A DNA stretch of 55,482 nt from Pelatocladus maniniholoensis HA4357-MV3 (GTDB lineage Bacteria > Cyanobacteriota > Cyanobacteriia > Cyanobacteriales > Nostocaceae): the NCBI GenBank assembly GCA_019359115.1, contig JAHHHW010000094.1, forward strand, positions 1 through 55,482. The letters are read 5' to 3'. The notes under the pieces were generated by a model that saw only the letters and a list, made by a program, of their open reading frames with translations, was not told where the DNA came from and searched no databases. Numbering within the stretch: position 1 is the stretch's first letter; every line of letters starts with the position of its first letter. Below are positions 17,597-26,327 of the stretch, in pieces. The translations under genes were made by a program, and so were the position numbers.

Positions 17597-18265
17597 ATGC
17601 AGTTAGAACTTGATCATGTCTTTGTCTGTGTTGATCCACAAGCACCGGAAGCAGAAGTTCTCAAAGCTTTTGGACTTCAAGAAGGAAGACGTCGCACTCA
17701 TCACGGTCAGGGTACTGCAAATGTTTGCTTTTTCTTTCACAATGCTTATTTAGAGTTACTGTGGCTGAATGATACTAACGAAATTCAGTCTCCAGTTGTT
17801 CAAGCTACAGGTTTATGGGAACGCTGTCGTTGGAAACAAACTCAGGCTTGTCCATTTGGTATTTCTTTGCGTACACTAATACCAGGTTCACAACTACCAT
17901 TCCCAACCTGGGATTATTATGCACCTTTTTTACCACAGGGAGCTGCTATCCCTATTATTACCAAAAAGAACAATTTAGCAGAACCTCTGATTTTTATTTC
18001 GCCTGCGACTCAAAAACCTGCAAATTATCAGTTAGACAAACGTCAACCTTTGGATCACCAACCTCCATTAAATGAAATGACAGCAGTGCGAGTTTTTTTA
18101 CCTGGAGAGCAAAATTTATCCACCGAAGTGACAAAACTAATTGAAGAAGGATTGATCAATTTTCACTTAGGCAATCGCAACCAACTCGAATTAGAATTTG
18201 ATCATGGCAAGGAAGGTAAACTATATCGTTTTGACTCAACACTGCCGCTAGTAATTAAATGGTGA
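17597..18265 (+). CDS. VOC superfamily (glyoxalase-like) protein
   Basis: A protein of 222 residues with an N-terminal vicinal-oxygen-chelate module: LELDHVFVCVD, RRRTHHGQGTANVCFFF and AYLELLWLND. These give possible metal ligands His (in LDHVFV) and Glu (in YLELLW), as in glyoxalase-like domain proteins. The second half is less typical and may form the paired domain. The family is catalytically diverse (isomerases, dioxygenases, resistance proteins), so no reaction is assigned. It is convergent with the lipoprotein gene, seven bases apart. Confidence 0.8.
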   Translation: MQLELDHVFVCVDPQAPEAEVLKAFGLQEGRRRTHHGQGTANVCFFFHNAYLELLWLNDTNEIQSPVVQATGLWERCRWKQTQACPFGISLRTLIPGSQLPFPTWDYYAPFLPQGAAIPIITKKNNLAEPLIFISPATQKPANYQLDKRQPLDHQPPLNEMTAVRVFLPGEQNLSTEVTKLIEEGLINFHLGNRNQLELEFDHGKEGKLYRFDSTLPLVIKW

Positions 18266-18271
18266 ATGTGT

Positions 18272-18847
18272 TTATAGCACTATATCTTTACCTTGCTCGG
18301 TGAAACGAACATCTTTAATTCCCCATTGTGGGTTACTTGTGAGGGTTTTACGGAGACTACCAAATAAAGCAAATTGTTCACAACTCGATAGAGAAGTGAT
18401 TTGACGTTGGGAATTGGGAGTGAGTCGTAAATCTACTGTAGCGACACCGTTTTTAATATTGACTCGATACCCAGAAAAGCTAAAGTCACCGTTATCCCGT
18501 TGATCTAAAATTTTACCTACCGCGCCTGTCACAGGTTCCTGTGCTGGTACTGTCGTTTTTTGGGGTATGAGTTCTTGACATTGTGCATCACTTGTGTATA
18601 GAGTGACATTCACAGTTTTATCTGTGATAGGTGATTCACTGTTGGGTTGAACGTTGAGCCTAGCTGCACTTTGAGTTGGTGATTGTGTAGCGGTTGCAGT
18701 GGTTTCACTGTTTGGAGTTGGTGATGTTGTGATGTTTAACTTAGCTTCATCAGTAGAATTAGAACTACAACTGCCAAGACTAGCAGCTATTGCCAAAACT
18801 ATTACAGAGAAAATATATTTCTTGCTAGCGTTGATAACTTTGTTCAT
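18272..18847 (-). CDS. Lipoprotein with GerMN domain
   Basis: A protein of 191 residues. A signal peptide with a lipobox-like end (AASLGSCSS, Cys about residue 27) is followed by a Ser/Thr/Pro-rich linker (TTSPTPNSETTATATQSPTQ). The C-terminal ~115 residues are a GerMN domain: VNVTLYTSDAQCQEL, the AQEPVTGAVGKIL helix and GVATVDLRLT. GerMN domains occur in spore-germination lipoprotein GerM and in many envelope lipoproteins of non-sporulating bacteria, where the role is unclear. It should be anchored in a membrane facing the periplasm. Confidence 0.82.
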   Translation of the reverse strand: MNKVINASKKYIFSVIVLAIAASLGSCSSNSTDEAKLNITTSPTPNSETTATATQSPTQSAARLNVQPNSESPITDKTVNVTLYTSDAQCQELIPQKTTVPAQEPVTGAVGKILDQRDNGDFSFSGYRVNIKNGVATVDLRLTPNSQRQITSLSSCEQFALFGSLRKTLTSNPQWGIKDVRFTEQGKDIVL

Positions 18848-18947
18848 GATTTTTAGCCCTGGTTTCTTTTATTAAATTCAGCTTGACTACTAGTAAATCA
18901 GCATAAATTTAACAGAAAAAGCAGGAATTAAGAAAGATCATTTGTTC

Positions 18948-18980
18948 AGATCCCCGACTTCTTTGAGAAGTCGGGGATCT
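18948..18980. repeat. Perfect 15-bp hairpin repeat, copy 1 of 4
   Basis: AGATCCCCGACTTCT and its exact inverse flank a 3-base loop. Related hairpins lie at 22342, 25691 and 29654. It lies in the ~350-base spacer between divergent genes; the rest of that spacer shows no gene. Confidence 0.9.
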
Positions 18981-19194
18981 TAGGAATGCTATAGCAAATA
19001 ACTACTCACAACTAAATAATAAATACCTAAGTCTTAAAAAAAATAAACATAATTCTTTTGAATCATACTTAAGGTAGAAGTGTTTATATCCAGAGGAAGT
19101 ACCAGTTTGAAAAACTACTGGCTAGGGTGAAGAAGTAATCACATTTCCCGGGCAAAAGGAAGTGTGTAATTGAGTGAAAGTGAGGGAAATATTT

Positions 19195-22100
19195 ATGTTT
19201 ACCATTACAGAATTGGCTCTGAAATGGTGTCCCTTAGATTTTGGATTAGTACCGATTAATTTTGCTCAGGCGCTTGTCATTCCAGAAGAAGCAACTCTTG
19301 TTTTTTCTGGACCAAAGTTTTTGGTAGCATTCCTAGCAGGATTAGTCATGGCGTTTGCTTTCCAATTACTATTAACAAACTTTTCTGTAGCTATAGGAAT
19401 TTCATCGGGAGTAGATTTAGATGCTGATGAATCAGAAAGTTTGGGGAGTACAATTCGCAAAGTAGAAGCTAAAGTTGGTTGGTGGGCGCTAATAACTGCA
19501 ACTATTGCATTATTTAGCGCTTCTTTTTTAGCAGTGAAACTTAGTTTTATCAGCAGTGCTTTTTTCGGAGCTATTATTGGTGTAGTCATTTGGTCTGCCT
19601 ACTTTTCAATATTAATGTGGCTCGGTTCAAATGCGGTCGGTTCTTTAATTGGTTCCGTGATCACTACTGTGAATTCTGGTTTACAAGGACTGATGGGTGT
19701 AGCAGGTACAGCTATTGGTTCTAACGTAGCGAAAAGCCAGATGATTTCGACTGCGGAAGATATTACAGCCACAGTACGTCGGGAATTAGCATCAGGTTTT
19801 AATCCTGACAGTATCCGCAATACATTACAAAGTTCTTTAGCTTCTGTACAATTACCACAATTAAATCTAAAAGAAATTCGTGGTCAATTTGATAAACTTC
19901 TGCGTGAATCTGATTTACAATCTGTTGCTAATAGTGATTTACTGCAAAATATTAATCGCCAGACTTTTGTTGATTTAATCAGTAGCCGCACAGATTTTCC
20001 CAAAGCAGATATAAATAAAATTGCCGACCAATTCCAAGCAGCTTGGGAGCAAGTTTTAAAGCGCAAAAATCCGACACAACAGGTAATTAATTTGCTCAAA
20101 CAAGCTAGTCCTGAAGAGTTGAAATCTGAAAATTTTGGTGAACGACTTCAGGAATGGGTAACAGCAGATGGAGGTAATGGTAAGCAAAGTAATAGTGTAA
20201 TGAAGCAAGCTTTTCAATATGGCTTAACTGCTGCTGTACCTGCTGTTGTCAACAGGTTAGACTTCTCTGAAATAGATGTGGATAAAATCAGTCATCAACT
20301 GGAAGATTTAAAAGACAAAGTTCAGGAAGTTGATGTTGAGAAAATAACTTCCCAATTAAAACAACTCAGAGATCAAGCAAACAAACAAATAACTCAAAGA
20401 TTACCAGGACTACCTTACAATACTGTTAAGGCAGATGTAGAAGATTACATCCTGTATTCTTTACCTTGGCATTTCAATCGCATTACGATCGCAGACGAAT
20501 TCAAAAATGTCATCTATGATCCAAATGCTGATCCTGGAACAGTCCGCCGCGAATTAGAGGAAATTAAGCCGGAATATCTGACTAGTTTGCTTTCGAGACG
20601 CGATGATATTAGTGAAGCAAGAATCCAGGAAATTTCTGAACAACTAGAAAACATTCGCCAGGAAGTTTTAGAAACAGTCCGTCAAGCTCAAACACGGGAA
20701 AAATCCCAAGATACACGTACGCGCATTGAAAATTATCTGCGTTCTACTGCTAAAGAAGAACTCAATTTAGAAGGTATTGAGCGAGATTTTGCAACGCTGT
20801 TGGAAGATCCAGAAGCTGGTTTTGAAGAATTAAGTCAGCGCCTTTCCCCATTCAATCGTGATACATTGGTGCAGTTACTCCAGCAACGTGAAGATATCAA
20901 CGAACAGGAAGCAAATAATATTGTTGATCAACTCGAAAGTACTCGCGATCGCGTTTTGAATCGTGCTACAGAACTGCAAGAACAAGCAAGAACCCAAGCT
21001 GCTCAACTGCGACAAAGGGTAGAAGACTATCTGCGGAACACCAACAAAGAGGAACTCAACCCAGAAGGTATCAAGCGCGATTTTAGAACGCTGCTAGAAG
21101 ATCCGCAAGCAGGAATTTCGACTTTACGATCAAGATTATCGCAATTTGACCGCGATACACTAGTAAAATTACTGAGTCAACGGCAAGATTTGAGTGAACA
21201 ACAGGTTAATCAAATCCTCGATAACTTGGAACAAGTACGCCATAATATCTTGCAAGCACCACAAAAATTAGCTGATCAAGCAAAAGAACAATACCTACAA
21301 ACTGCAAGAGCGATCGCACAATATCTTCGCAATACTAATTTGGAAGAACTCAACCCAGAAAGTATCCAGCAAGATTTAGAAAAATTACTCGAAAATCCCC
21401 AAGAAGGTGCTTTAGCTTTACGCGATCGCCTCTCGCAAATGGATCGAGAAACTCTAGTCAAATTGCTGACTCAGCGAGGAGACTTAAGTGAAGAAGATGT
21501 CAATCGTATTATTGACCAAGTACAACAAGCTATTGGTAAAATTGTTAGAGCGCCACGACGCTTGGCAAACCGCACTACTAAACAAGTTCTAGATTTTGAA
21601 GCTAATCTCGAAAACTATCTGCGGAATACCAATAAAGAAGAACTCAACCCAGAGGGTATCAAACGAGATTTACAATTATTGCTGCAAGATCCCCGCACAG
21701 GAGTTGGGAGTTTGAGCGATCGTCTAGCCAAAATTGATCGTTCGACACTTGTGGTGCTGCTGTCTCAACGTGAGGATATTTCAGAAACAGAAGCCAATCA
21801 AATTGTGGATCAAATTGAATCTGTTCGCAACTCGATTGTCGAACAATATCAGCAACTCCAGCAAAGGTTACAATCAATAATTGATGGGATTTTTGCTAGA
21901 GTGCGTAACTATCTTAATTCCCTGGATCGTCCCGAACTTAATTATGAAGCAATCCAGCAAGACTTTGCCAAATTATTTGATGATCCCCAAATGGGTTTGG
22001 AAGCGTTACGCGATCGCCTCAGTCAATTTGATCGTGATACCCTAGTTGCGATCCTCAGTTCTCGTGAGGATATTTCCCAAGAACAAGCTAATCAGATTAT

Positions 22101-22320
22101 CGACCGAATTGAAGTGGCAAGAGATAGCGTTCTCCATCGTGCTGAACGTATCCAACAAGAAGTTAACAAACGCCTTGCTACACTCAAAGAACAAACCAAA
22201 AAGCAAGCAACAGAAACAAGAAAAGCCGTTGCAGATGCAGCGTGGTGGTTATTTAATACTGCTTTTGCTTCTCTAGTTGCTTCTGCGATCGCTGGTGCTT
22301 TAGCAGTCACTCAATTTTAG
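19195..22320 (+). CDS. Large membrane-anchored protein with 98-residue tandem helical repeats
   Basis: About 1,041 residues from the ATG at 19195, preceded by GAGGG; a GTG seven codons earlier is in frame. The N-terminus has three to four hydrophobic helices (FLVAFLAGLVMAFAFQLLL; WWALITATIALFSASFLAV; AFFGAIIGVVIWSAYFSILM; a glycine-rich SLIGSVITTVNSGLQ segment) and one helix near the C-terminus (FNTAFASLVASAIAGALAV). Between them lie five units of exactly 98 residues starting at 20722, 21016, 21310, 21604 and 21898, plus an older 96-residue unit at 20434. Consensus features are NYLRNTNKEELNPEGIKRDF, LLEDP, RLSQFDRDTLVKLLSQR, DISE and NQIVDQLE. All units are charged and predicted helical. I recognise no enzyme motif. 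It may be a scaffold or tether at the membrane; function unknown. Confidence 0.88.
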   Translation: MFTITELALKWCPLDFGLVPINFAQALVIPEEATLVFSGPKFLVAFLAGLVMAFAFQLLLTNFSVAIGISSGVDLDADESESLGSTIRKVEAKVGWWALITATIALFSASFLAVKLSFISSAFFGAIIGVVIWSAYFSILMWLGSNAVGSLIGSVITTVNSGLQGLMGVAGTAIGSNVAKSQMISTAEDITATVRRELASGFNPDSIRNTLQSSLASVQLPQLNLKEIRGQFDKLLRESDLQSVANSDLLQNINRQTFVDLISSRTDFPKADINKIADQFQAAWEQVLKRKNPTQQVINLLKQASPEELKSENFGERLQEWVTADGGNGKQSNSVMKQAFQYGLTAAVPAVVNRLDFSEIDVDKISHQLEDLKDKVQEVDVEKITSQLKQLRDQANKQITQRLPGLPYNTVKADVEDYILYSLPWHFNRITIADEFKNVIYDPNADPGTVRRELEEIKPEYLTSLLSRRDDISEARIQEISEQLENIRQEVLETVRQAQTREKSQDTRTRIENYLRSTAKEELNLEGIERDFATLLEDPEAGFEELSQRLSPFNRDTLVQLLQQREDINEQEANNIVDQLESTRDRVLNRATELQEQARTQAAQLRQRVEDYLRNTNKEELNPEGIKRDFRTLLEDPQAGISTLRSRLSQFDRDTLVKLLSQRQDLSEQQVNQILDNLEQVRHNILQAPQKLADQAKEQYLQTARAIAQYLRNTNLEELNPESIQQDLEKLLENPQEGALALRDRLSQMDRETLVKLLTQRGDLSEEDVNRIIDQVQQAIGKIVRAPRRLANRTTKQVLDFEANLENYLRNTNKEELNPEGIKRDLQLLLQDPRTGVGSLSDRLAKIDRSTLVVLLSQREDISETEANQIVDQIESVRNSIVEQYQQLQQRLQSIIDGIFARVRNYLNSLDRPELNYEAIQQDFAKLFDDPQMGLEALRDRLSQFDRDTLVAILSSREDISQEQANQIIDRIEVARDSVLHRAERIQQEVNKRLATLKEQTKKQATETRKAVADAAWWLFNTAFASLVASAIAGALAVTQF

Positions 22321-22341
22321 ATTTTGGAATAATTATTGCTA

Positions 22342-22374
22342 AGGTCCCCGACTTTTTAAAAAAGTCGGAGACCT
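22342..22374. terminator. Hairpin repeat copy 2, probable shared terminator
   Basis: AGGTCCCCGACTTTTT and an inverse with one mismatch form a ~16-bp stem with hardly any loop, lying between the convergent repeat-protein and rpsU genes. The T/A-rich base of the stem could terminate both strands. It is clearly related to the hairpin at 18948. Confidence 0.6.
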
Positions 22375-22385
22375 ATAACCCAATT

Positions 22386-22580
22386 TTACCTATGACGAGA
22401 ACCACCATTACGGCGTTGTTTGTGTCTTGCAACAGCTTTGCGCTTTTCTTTTTCTAATGGAGTCTCAAAGTGACGCTTTTTCCTCATATCTTGGAATATA
22501 CCAGCTCTGGAAACTTGGCGCTTGAATCGTCGCAAGGCTGATTCAATCCCTTCATTTTCTCCTAATACTACTTGCGTCAT
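22386..22580 (-). CDS. rpsU: 30S ribosomal protein S21
   Basis: A 64-residue basic protein with the S21 pattern: [35 protein letters not shown] and a basic RHKQRRNGG tail. It is part of the small subunit near the 3' end of 16S rRNA and helps base-pairing with messages. It lies directly downstream of the RRM-protein gene, an arrangement known from Anabaena rbpA-rpsU. Confidence 0.95.
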   Translation of the reverse strand: MTQVVLGENEGIESALRRFKRQVSRAGIFQDMRKKRHFETPLEKEKRKAVARHKQRRNGGSRHR

Positions 22581-22632
22581 TCTAATTACTCCTCGTATGG
22601 GTGGATATTTTGCATGAAAAAAGAAAAAACAT

Positions 22633-22668
22633 TCCAGCAGAGTTGAGTCATTTTTTTGATCTGCTGGA
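22633..22668 (-). terminator. Terminator/attenuator between the RRM gene and rpsU
   Basis: On the minus strand a perfect 9-bp stem (TCCAGCAGA / TCTGCTGGA) with an 18-base loop is followed by ATGTTTTTTC. It sits in the spacer between the two genes. Partial read-through would let the upstream promoter supply rpsU at a lower level. Confidence 0.7.
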
Positions 22669-22701
22669 GACTCTAAAATTTAAAATTTTTTATATAATGA
22701 T

Positions 22702-23022
22702 TTAGTAACGACGATTGTTGCGGCCGCTGTCACCCCAATTTCCACCACCAGAAGAATAACTTCTTGGACTACTTCTTTCTGGACGAGGTCTAGCTTTGTT
22801 AACTTTTAAATCTCTTCCCATCCATTCAGCACCATCTAGCGCTTCAATAGCACGCTCTTCTTCTTCATCTGATTCCATTTCGACAAAAGCAAAACCACGC
22901 AGACGTCCGGTTTCACGATCTGTAGGTAGTTGAACTTTCTTAACTGTACCATATTCAGCAAAAACTTCCCTCAAGTCTTCTTCCCTAACCTGATAGGATA
23001 AGTTACCGATATAAATAGACAT
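22702..23022 (-). CDS. RRM-type glycine-rich RNA-binding protein (Rbp family)
   Basis: A protein of about 106 residues with one RNA-recognition motif: RNP2 IYIGNLSY at the start and RNP1 LRGFAFVEM around residues 42-50, followed by a short Ser/Gly-rich tail (SSGGGNWGDSG). The ATG at 23022 gives the usual MSIYIGNLSY start; the frame is open six codons further. Cyanobacterial Rbp proteins are mostly cold-inducible and bind single-stranded RNA. The ~250-base AT-rich region upstream may contain a long regulated leader, but no motif was identified. Confidence 0.93.
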   Translation of the reverse strand: MSIYIGNLSYQVREEDLREVFAEYGTVKKVQLPTDRETGRLRGFAFVEMESDEEEERAIEALDGAEWMGRDLKVNKARPRPERSSPRSYSSGGGNWGDSGRNNRRY

Positions 23023-23288
23023 AGGGCATCTCCCAATCATTTGCTGTAGAGAGTTAGATTCGGAGAGACGCTTCTAAAAAATCAAAACGAATTTCTCAAC
23101 CGAATATAAATCCTGTTACTGGGAGTATAACAAAAAAATCCTATGGTCACATCGCTGAATAAACAAATGTGCTTGGCATAAAATCTAGATTGTCTTAAGT
23201 TAATTTAAGCATATTTATCTGACTTAAGGGAAGGTTTGATGAGAATTAAGTTTTACACGGGGACACGGGAAATTTTTAATGTTAGATA

Positions 23289-23498
23289 GTGCAGGCTAAA
23301 AAATATTTGTGCCAAAGGTCTAATATTGCTGCTAGTATTAACGAAGCTATTGATACTTTTGCAAAAAATATTTATTTACCTCCTGTCGAAGAAGGAAATT
23401 ATCTGGCATTTAGAAATTGGCATAATTCAAATAAGTTTCACATCAACGCCATATTTGTGCAACAAAAACTTCACAATGAGTATCTAGATTGGAAGTAA
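23289..23498 (+). CDS. Possible small protein or remnant, unrecognised
   Basis: A GTG-initiated frame of 69 codons just before the protease gene. It has a plausible amino-acid mix (SINEAIDTFAKNIYLPPVEE, then LAFRNWHNSNKFHINAIF) but no recognisable family and no clear ribosome site. It may be a decayed gene end or chance. Confidence 0.25.
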   Translation: MQAKKYLCQRSNIAASINEAIDTFAKNIYLPPVEEGNYLAFRNWHNSNKFHINAIFVQQKLHNEYLDWK

Positions 23499-23522
23499 CT
23501 TTAGAGATACTTCGTACAAAAA

Positions 23523-24788
23523 ATGTTACAAGAACCACGCGATCGCGACAATTTATCAAACAACTTTTCCTTGTCTTCATCTACCGAAAAACCCCGTCGA
23601 ATCACACCTTGGCGCAGAGCAGCTGTGAATTTATCGCTAGTATTGCTCGGTTCTGGAATGACATTTGCTGGCGGATATGTGGCCAATAACCACCAGCAAA
23701 TGTCTAAGGATGCAAGTAATTTGGCGGTGACACCAGCTAATGCTGCTCTACCCTTACCAGTAAGCAACGATCCAAACTTTGTCACAAATGTTGTTCAAAA
23801 AGTTGGCCCCGCAGTAGTACGAATTGATTCTGCGAGAACCGTCAAAACTCGCTTACCAGAGGAATTTGACGATCCGTTCTTCCGCCGCTTTTTCGGGGGA
23901 CAACTACCATCATCACCACAACAACGAGTAGAACGTGGCACTGGTTCAGGTTTTATTATTAGTGGTGATGGTCGCATCCTCACTAATGCTCACGTCGTTG
24001 ATGGTGCAGATACGGTAAAAGTGACACTCACAGATGGACGTAGTTTTAACGGAAAGGTGTTGGGTAAAGACGAATTGACCGATATAGCAGTTGTTAAAAT
24101 TCAAGCAAATAATCTGCCAACCCTAGCAATGGGCAATTCTGAGCAATTACAACCCGGACAATTAGCGATCGCGATCGGTAATCCCTTGGGGTTAGATAAT
24201 AGCGTCACTACAGGAATTATCAGTGCTACCGGGCGCAACAGCAGTTTAATTGGTGCTAGTGATAAACGAGTAGACTATATTCAAACAGACGCAGCAATTA
24301 ACCCTGGTAACTCCGGCGGTCCCTTGTTAAATGATCGTGGTCAAGTAATTGGCATGAATACAGCTATTATTCAAGGGGCGCAAGGAATCGGATTTGCCAT
24401 TCCCATCAACACAGCTCAACGCATAGCCGAACAACTCATTACTACAGGGAAAGCCCAACATCCTTACTTAGGCATTCAAATGATCGGATTGACACCAGAG
24501 TTAAAGCAGAGTCTCAACTCAGACCCCAACATTAATTTAAGCGTCAATGAAGATCAAGGCGTATTAGTTGTCAAAGTTATGCCTAATTCACCAGCAGCAA
24601 CAGCAGGTATACGTGCTGGTGATGTAATTCAAAAACTCAACGGTGAAACCGTAAAAGATGCTAGCAGCATTCAAAAAGCAGTAGATAATAGCCAAATCGG
24701 TGGAAACTTACGCATCGAATTGCGCCGTCAAGGTCAAACCGTCAATTTAGCCGTACAACCAGGTGCATTTCCCACTGCAATGAATTAA
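23523..24788 (+). CDS. HhoA/HtrA-type trypsin-like serine protease with PDZ domain
   Basis: A protein of 421 residues with an N-terminal hydrophobic signal/anchor (about residues 33-52, AAVNLSLVLLGSGMTFAGGY), a protease domain with the full triad His157 (NAHVVDG), Asp187 (ELTDIAVVKI) and Ser264 (NPGNSGGPLL), and one C-terminal PDZ domain (VLVVKVMPNSPAATAGIRAGD). The single PDZ and length match the cyanobacterial HhoA/HhoB/HtrA group, which degrade or refold damaged proteins in the periplasm or lumen under light and heat stress. Which of the three paralogues it is cannot be decided. A terminator follows closely. Confidence 0.93.
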   Translation: MLQEPRDRDNLSNNFSLSSSTEKPRRITPWRRAAVNLSLVLLGSGMTFAGGYVANNHQQMSKDASNLAVTPANAALPLPVSNDPNFVTNVVQKVGPAVVRIDSARTVKTRLPEEFDDPFFRRFFGGQLPSSPQQRVERGTGSGFIISGDGRILTNAHVVDGADTVKVTLTDGRSFNGKVLGKDELTDIAVVKIQANNLPTLAMGNSEQLQPGQLAIAIGNPLGLDNSVTTGIISATGRNSSLIGASDKRVDYIQTDAAINPGNSGGPLLNDRGQVIGMNTAIIQGAQGIGFAIPINTAQRIAEQLITTGKAQHPYLGIQMIGLTPELKQSLNSDPNINLSVNEDQGVLVVKVMPNSPAATAGIRAGDVIQKLNGETVKDASSIQKAVDNSQIGGNLRIELRRQGQTVNLAVQPGAFPTAMN

Positions 24789-24799
24789 TTTAACAACAA

Positions 24800-24860
24800 A
24801 AGGCACACTTGGATACTACGCTTTCTGTAAATGATACAGTTCCTTGTGTGCCTTGTTTTT
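24800..24860 (+). terminator. Terminator after the HhoA-type protease gene
   Basis: AAGGCACAC (24800-24808) pairs with GTGTGCCTT (24846-24854), followed by GTTTTT. The 37-base interior contains a further small hairpin (CTGTAAATGATACAG). It begins 12 bases after the stop codon. Confidence 0.75.
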
Positions 24861-24976
24861 GTTGTAACTACTTTTGTGTCAACTTATCTAAGGTAAATTT
24901 ATTTATATTTTTAACCACTAGCGCCAAAATCATAAACCACAGTACTTTTGAATGCGTGACTTCCAACGTAGCAGTG

Positions 24977-25252
24977 CTAGATCATATAAAACACTAATCC
25001 AAATGCAGAGATTGCAACCAGCACAGGAACCGCAGTGCTAAATTCAAATTGTCTTGTTTTGAAAGTTTGTAAACAGTGTATGGGAATAACAAGCGGCCAG
25101 AAGATCGTAGCGATCGCCAACATTACTAAAGATAAAAACGTATCTTCGGGGGAATTAGCAGGATGACGAAAATGAAATCTTAACCAGTTCACTAAAAAAT
25201 AGCAGGTCATCAATAGGTAACTAATAACCAAAGCTAATTGAACCTTGTTCAT
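24977..25252 (-). CDS. Small conserved-looking membrane protein, unknown function
   Basis: A protein of 91 residues with three hydrophobic segments: VQLALVISYLLMTCYFLVNW near the N-terminus, LSLVMLAIATIFWPLVIPIH in the middle and AVPVLVAISAFGLVFYMI at the end, separated by short charged loops. A ribosome-like AAGGAGAA lies just upstream on the minus strand (25259-25266 region). It is likely a real inner- or thylakoid-membrane protein; no family recognised. Convergent with the protease gene. Confidence 0.65.
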   Translation of the reverse strand: MNKVQLALVISYLLMTCYFLVNWLRFHFRHPANSPEDTFLSLVMLAIATIFWPLVIPIHCLQTFKTRQFEFSTAVPVLVAISAFGLVFYMI

Positions 25253-25690
25253 CTTGGATTCTCCTTAATTTATCTTAAAAGCCAGCGAAACCAATTAAAT
25301 TTATTCATTACATATAGGATTCCTATTTAATTGTTGTTGGCGTAGCCTGCACTCTGCGCTTACATAACTCAGTACAATTTCTGCTCCCCGTTCCCTGCTT
25401 CCCGTTACCCTTATCCCCAGGCCCCACCTTCCTCGTTCCTTAGCTCAACCAGTAAGTTCATAAACCAAAGCGGATTCCTATAGTTTACATACTTTAATTG
25501 GCGTTAATTAAATGTTAGAAAAAATACTGTTATTTTTATCACTTACATTCTAAATTAAAATTTTATTCGTAGATAAATGTTAGTAGAGTTACTCAGATAG
25601 ATAAATCAGTATAAGTACTGATTTTTGATTCCTATAACCAAAGAAGTTATTGCATAGCAATCTTAAATTAGTTGTGAAAATTGAGATGTC

Positions 25691-25753
25691 AGATCTCCGA
25701 CTTATACCATCCGAGAAACCACCCTACGAGTGTATACAAGAAGTCGGGGATCT
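25691..25753. repeat. Hairpin repeat copy 3, with a 37-base loop insertion
   Basis: AGATCTCCGACTT and AAGTCGGGGATCT (one mismatch) are the arms of the same hairpin family as at 18948, but here the loop is 37 bases long, and its own ends (TATAC / GTATA) can pair to extend the stem. Confidence 0.75.
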
Positions 25754-25883
25754 TGTTGTTTACAAATGATTTAGGAATGCCATAGCACTCTTTAGTAATC
25801 ATTTTGTCCTTTTTCTCTATGAAAAAAGCAATATCAGGTTTGTCTTTTTTTTCGCTAGGGATTCATGTTCTCTAGCAATTGTA

Positions 25884-25966
25884 CAAATGTTGCATACAAG
25901 TTCCATTTAAGTATCTCAATAGCATAATATAAGTAACAATCAAATTTGATAGGACAAGATGTCAAC
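25884..25966 (+). promoter_or_regulatory. Promoter-like segment A with phased GTTGCAT direct repeats
   Basis: GTTGCAT (25889) and GTTCCAT (25900) are spaced 11 bases start to start, followed by CATAATATAAG and a purine-rich GGACAAGATG. The whole 83 bases recur at 26184-26266 with about 80% identity and no gaps. It reads as an operator plus -10 element plus translation start, but the frame that follows is short. Confidence 0.5.
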
Positions 25967-26183
25967 GACTCATGGCTAAAGCCGATGATGCTCTCTAGCT
26001 ATGCAAGCTGGAAGTTTAAGTGATGTGATTGAACGTATGGCAAGCGAAAATCTACCCAAGTCTGAGTAGTAATGGGTAGCTTTGTTTAGAAATTAGGTTA
26101 CAGTTGCACACCCTCTGCTTTAAAAAACCCTACGATTTCACGCCAAGCCGTACTAAGGTTCTTCATGATCTCAAGCGATAGCG

Positions 26184-26266
26184 CAAATGTTGCACATGAG
26201 TTGCATTTAAGGATCTCAGCAGTATAATATGTGTAACAATCTAAGTTAATAGGAGAAGACTTCAAA
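26184..26266 (+). promoter_or_regulatory. Promoter-like segment B, duplicate of segment A
   Basis: GTTGCAC (26189) and GTTGCAT (26200) again lie 11 bases apart, with TATAAT at 26223 and AGGAGAAG downstream. It is ungapped relative to segment A. No open frame of meaningful length follows. Confidence 0.5.
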
Positions 26267-26327
26267 ATTTTATGAGTTCAGCAATATTATTCCTCTCTTT
26301 ATGCACTATATATATGTCAAATCCAGT

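Noticed and set aside
21659-21877. Minus-strand frames inside the 98-residue repeat gene
   Set aside because: Shadows of a strongly supported coding frame; their repetition merely mirrors the repeat units.
24809-24997. A 62-codon plus-strand frame after the protease gene
   Set aside because: It runs through the terminator hairpin and has an odd Cys/Thr/Val composition with no ribosome site.
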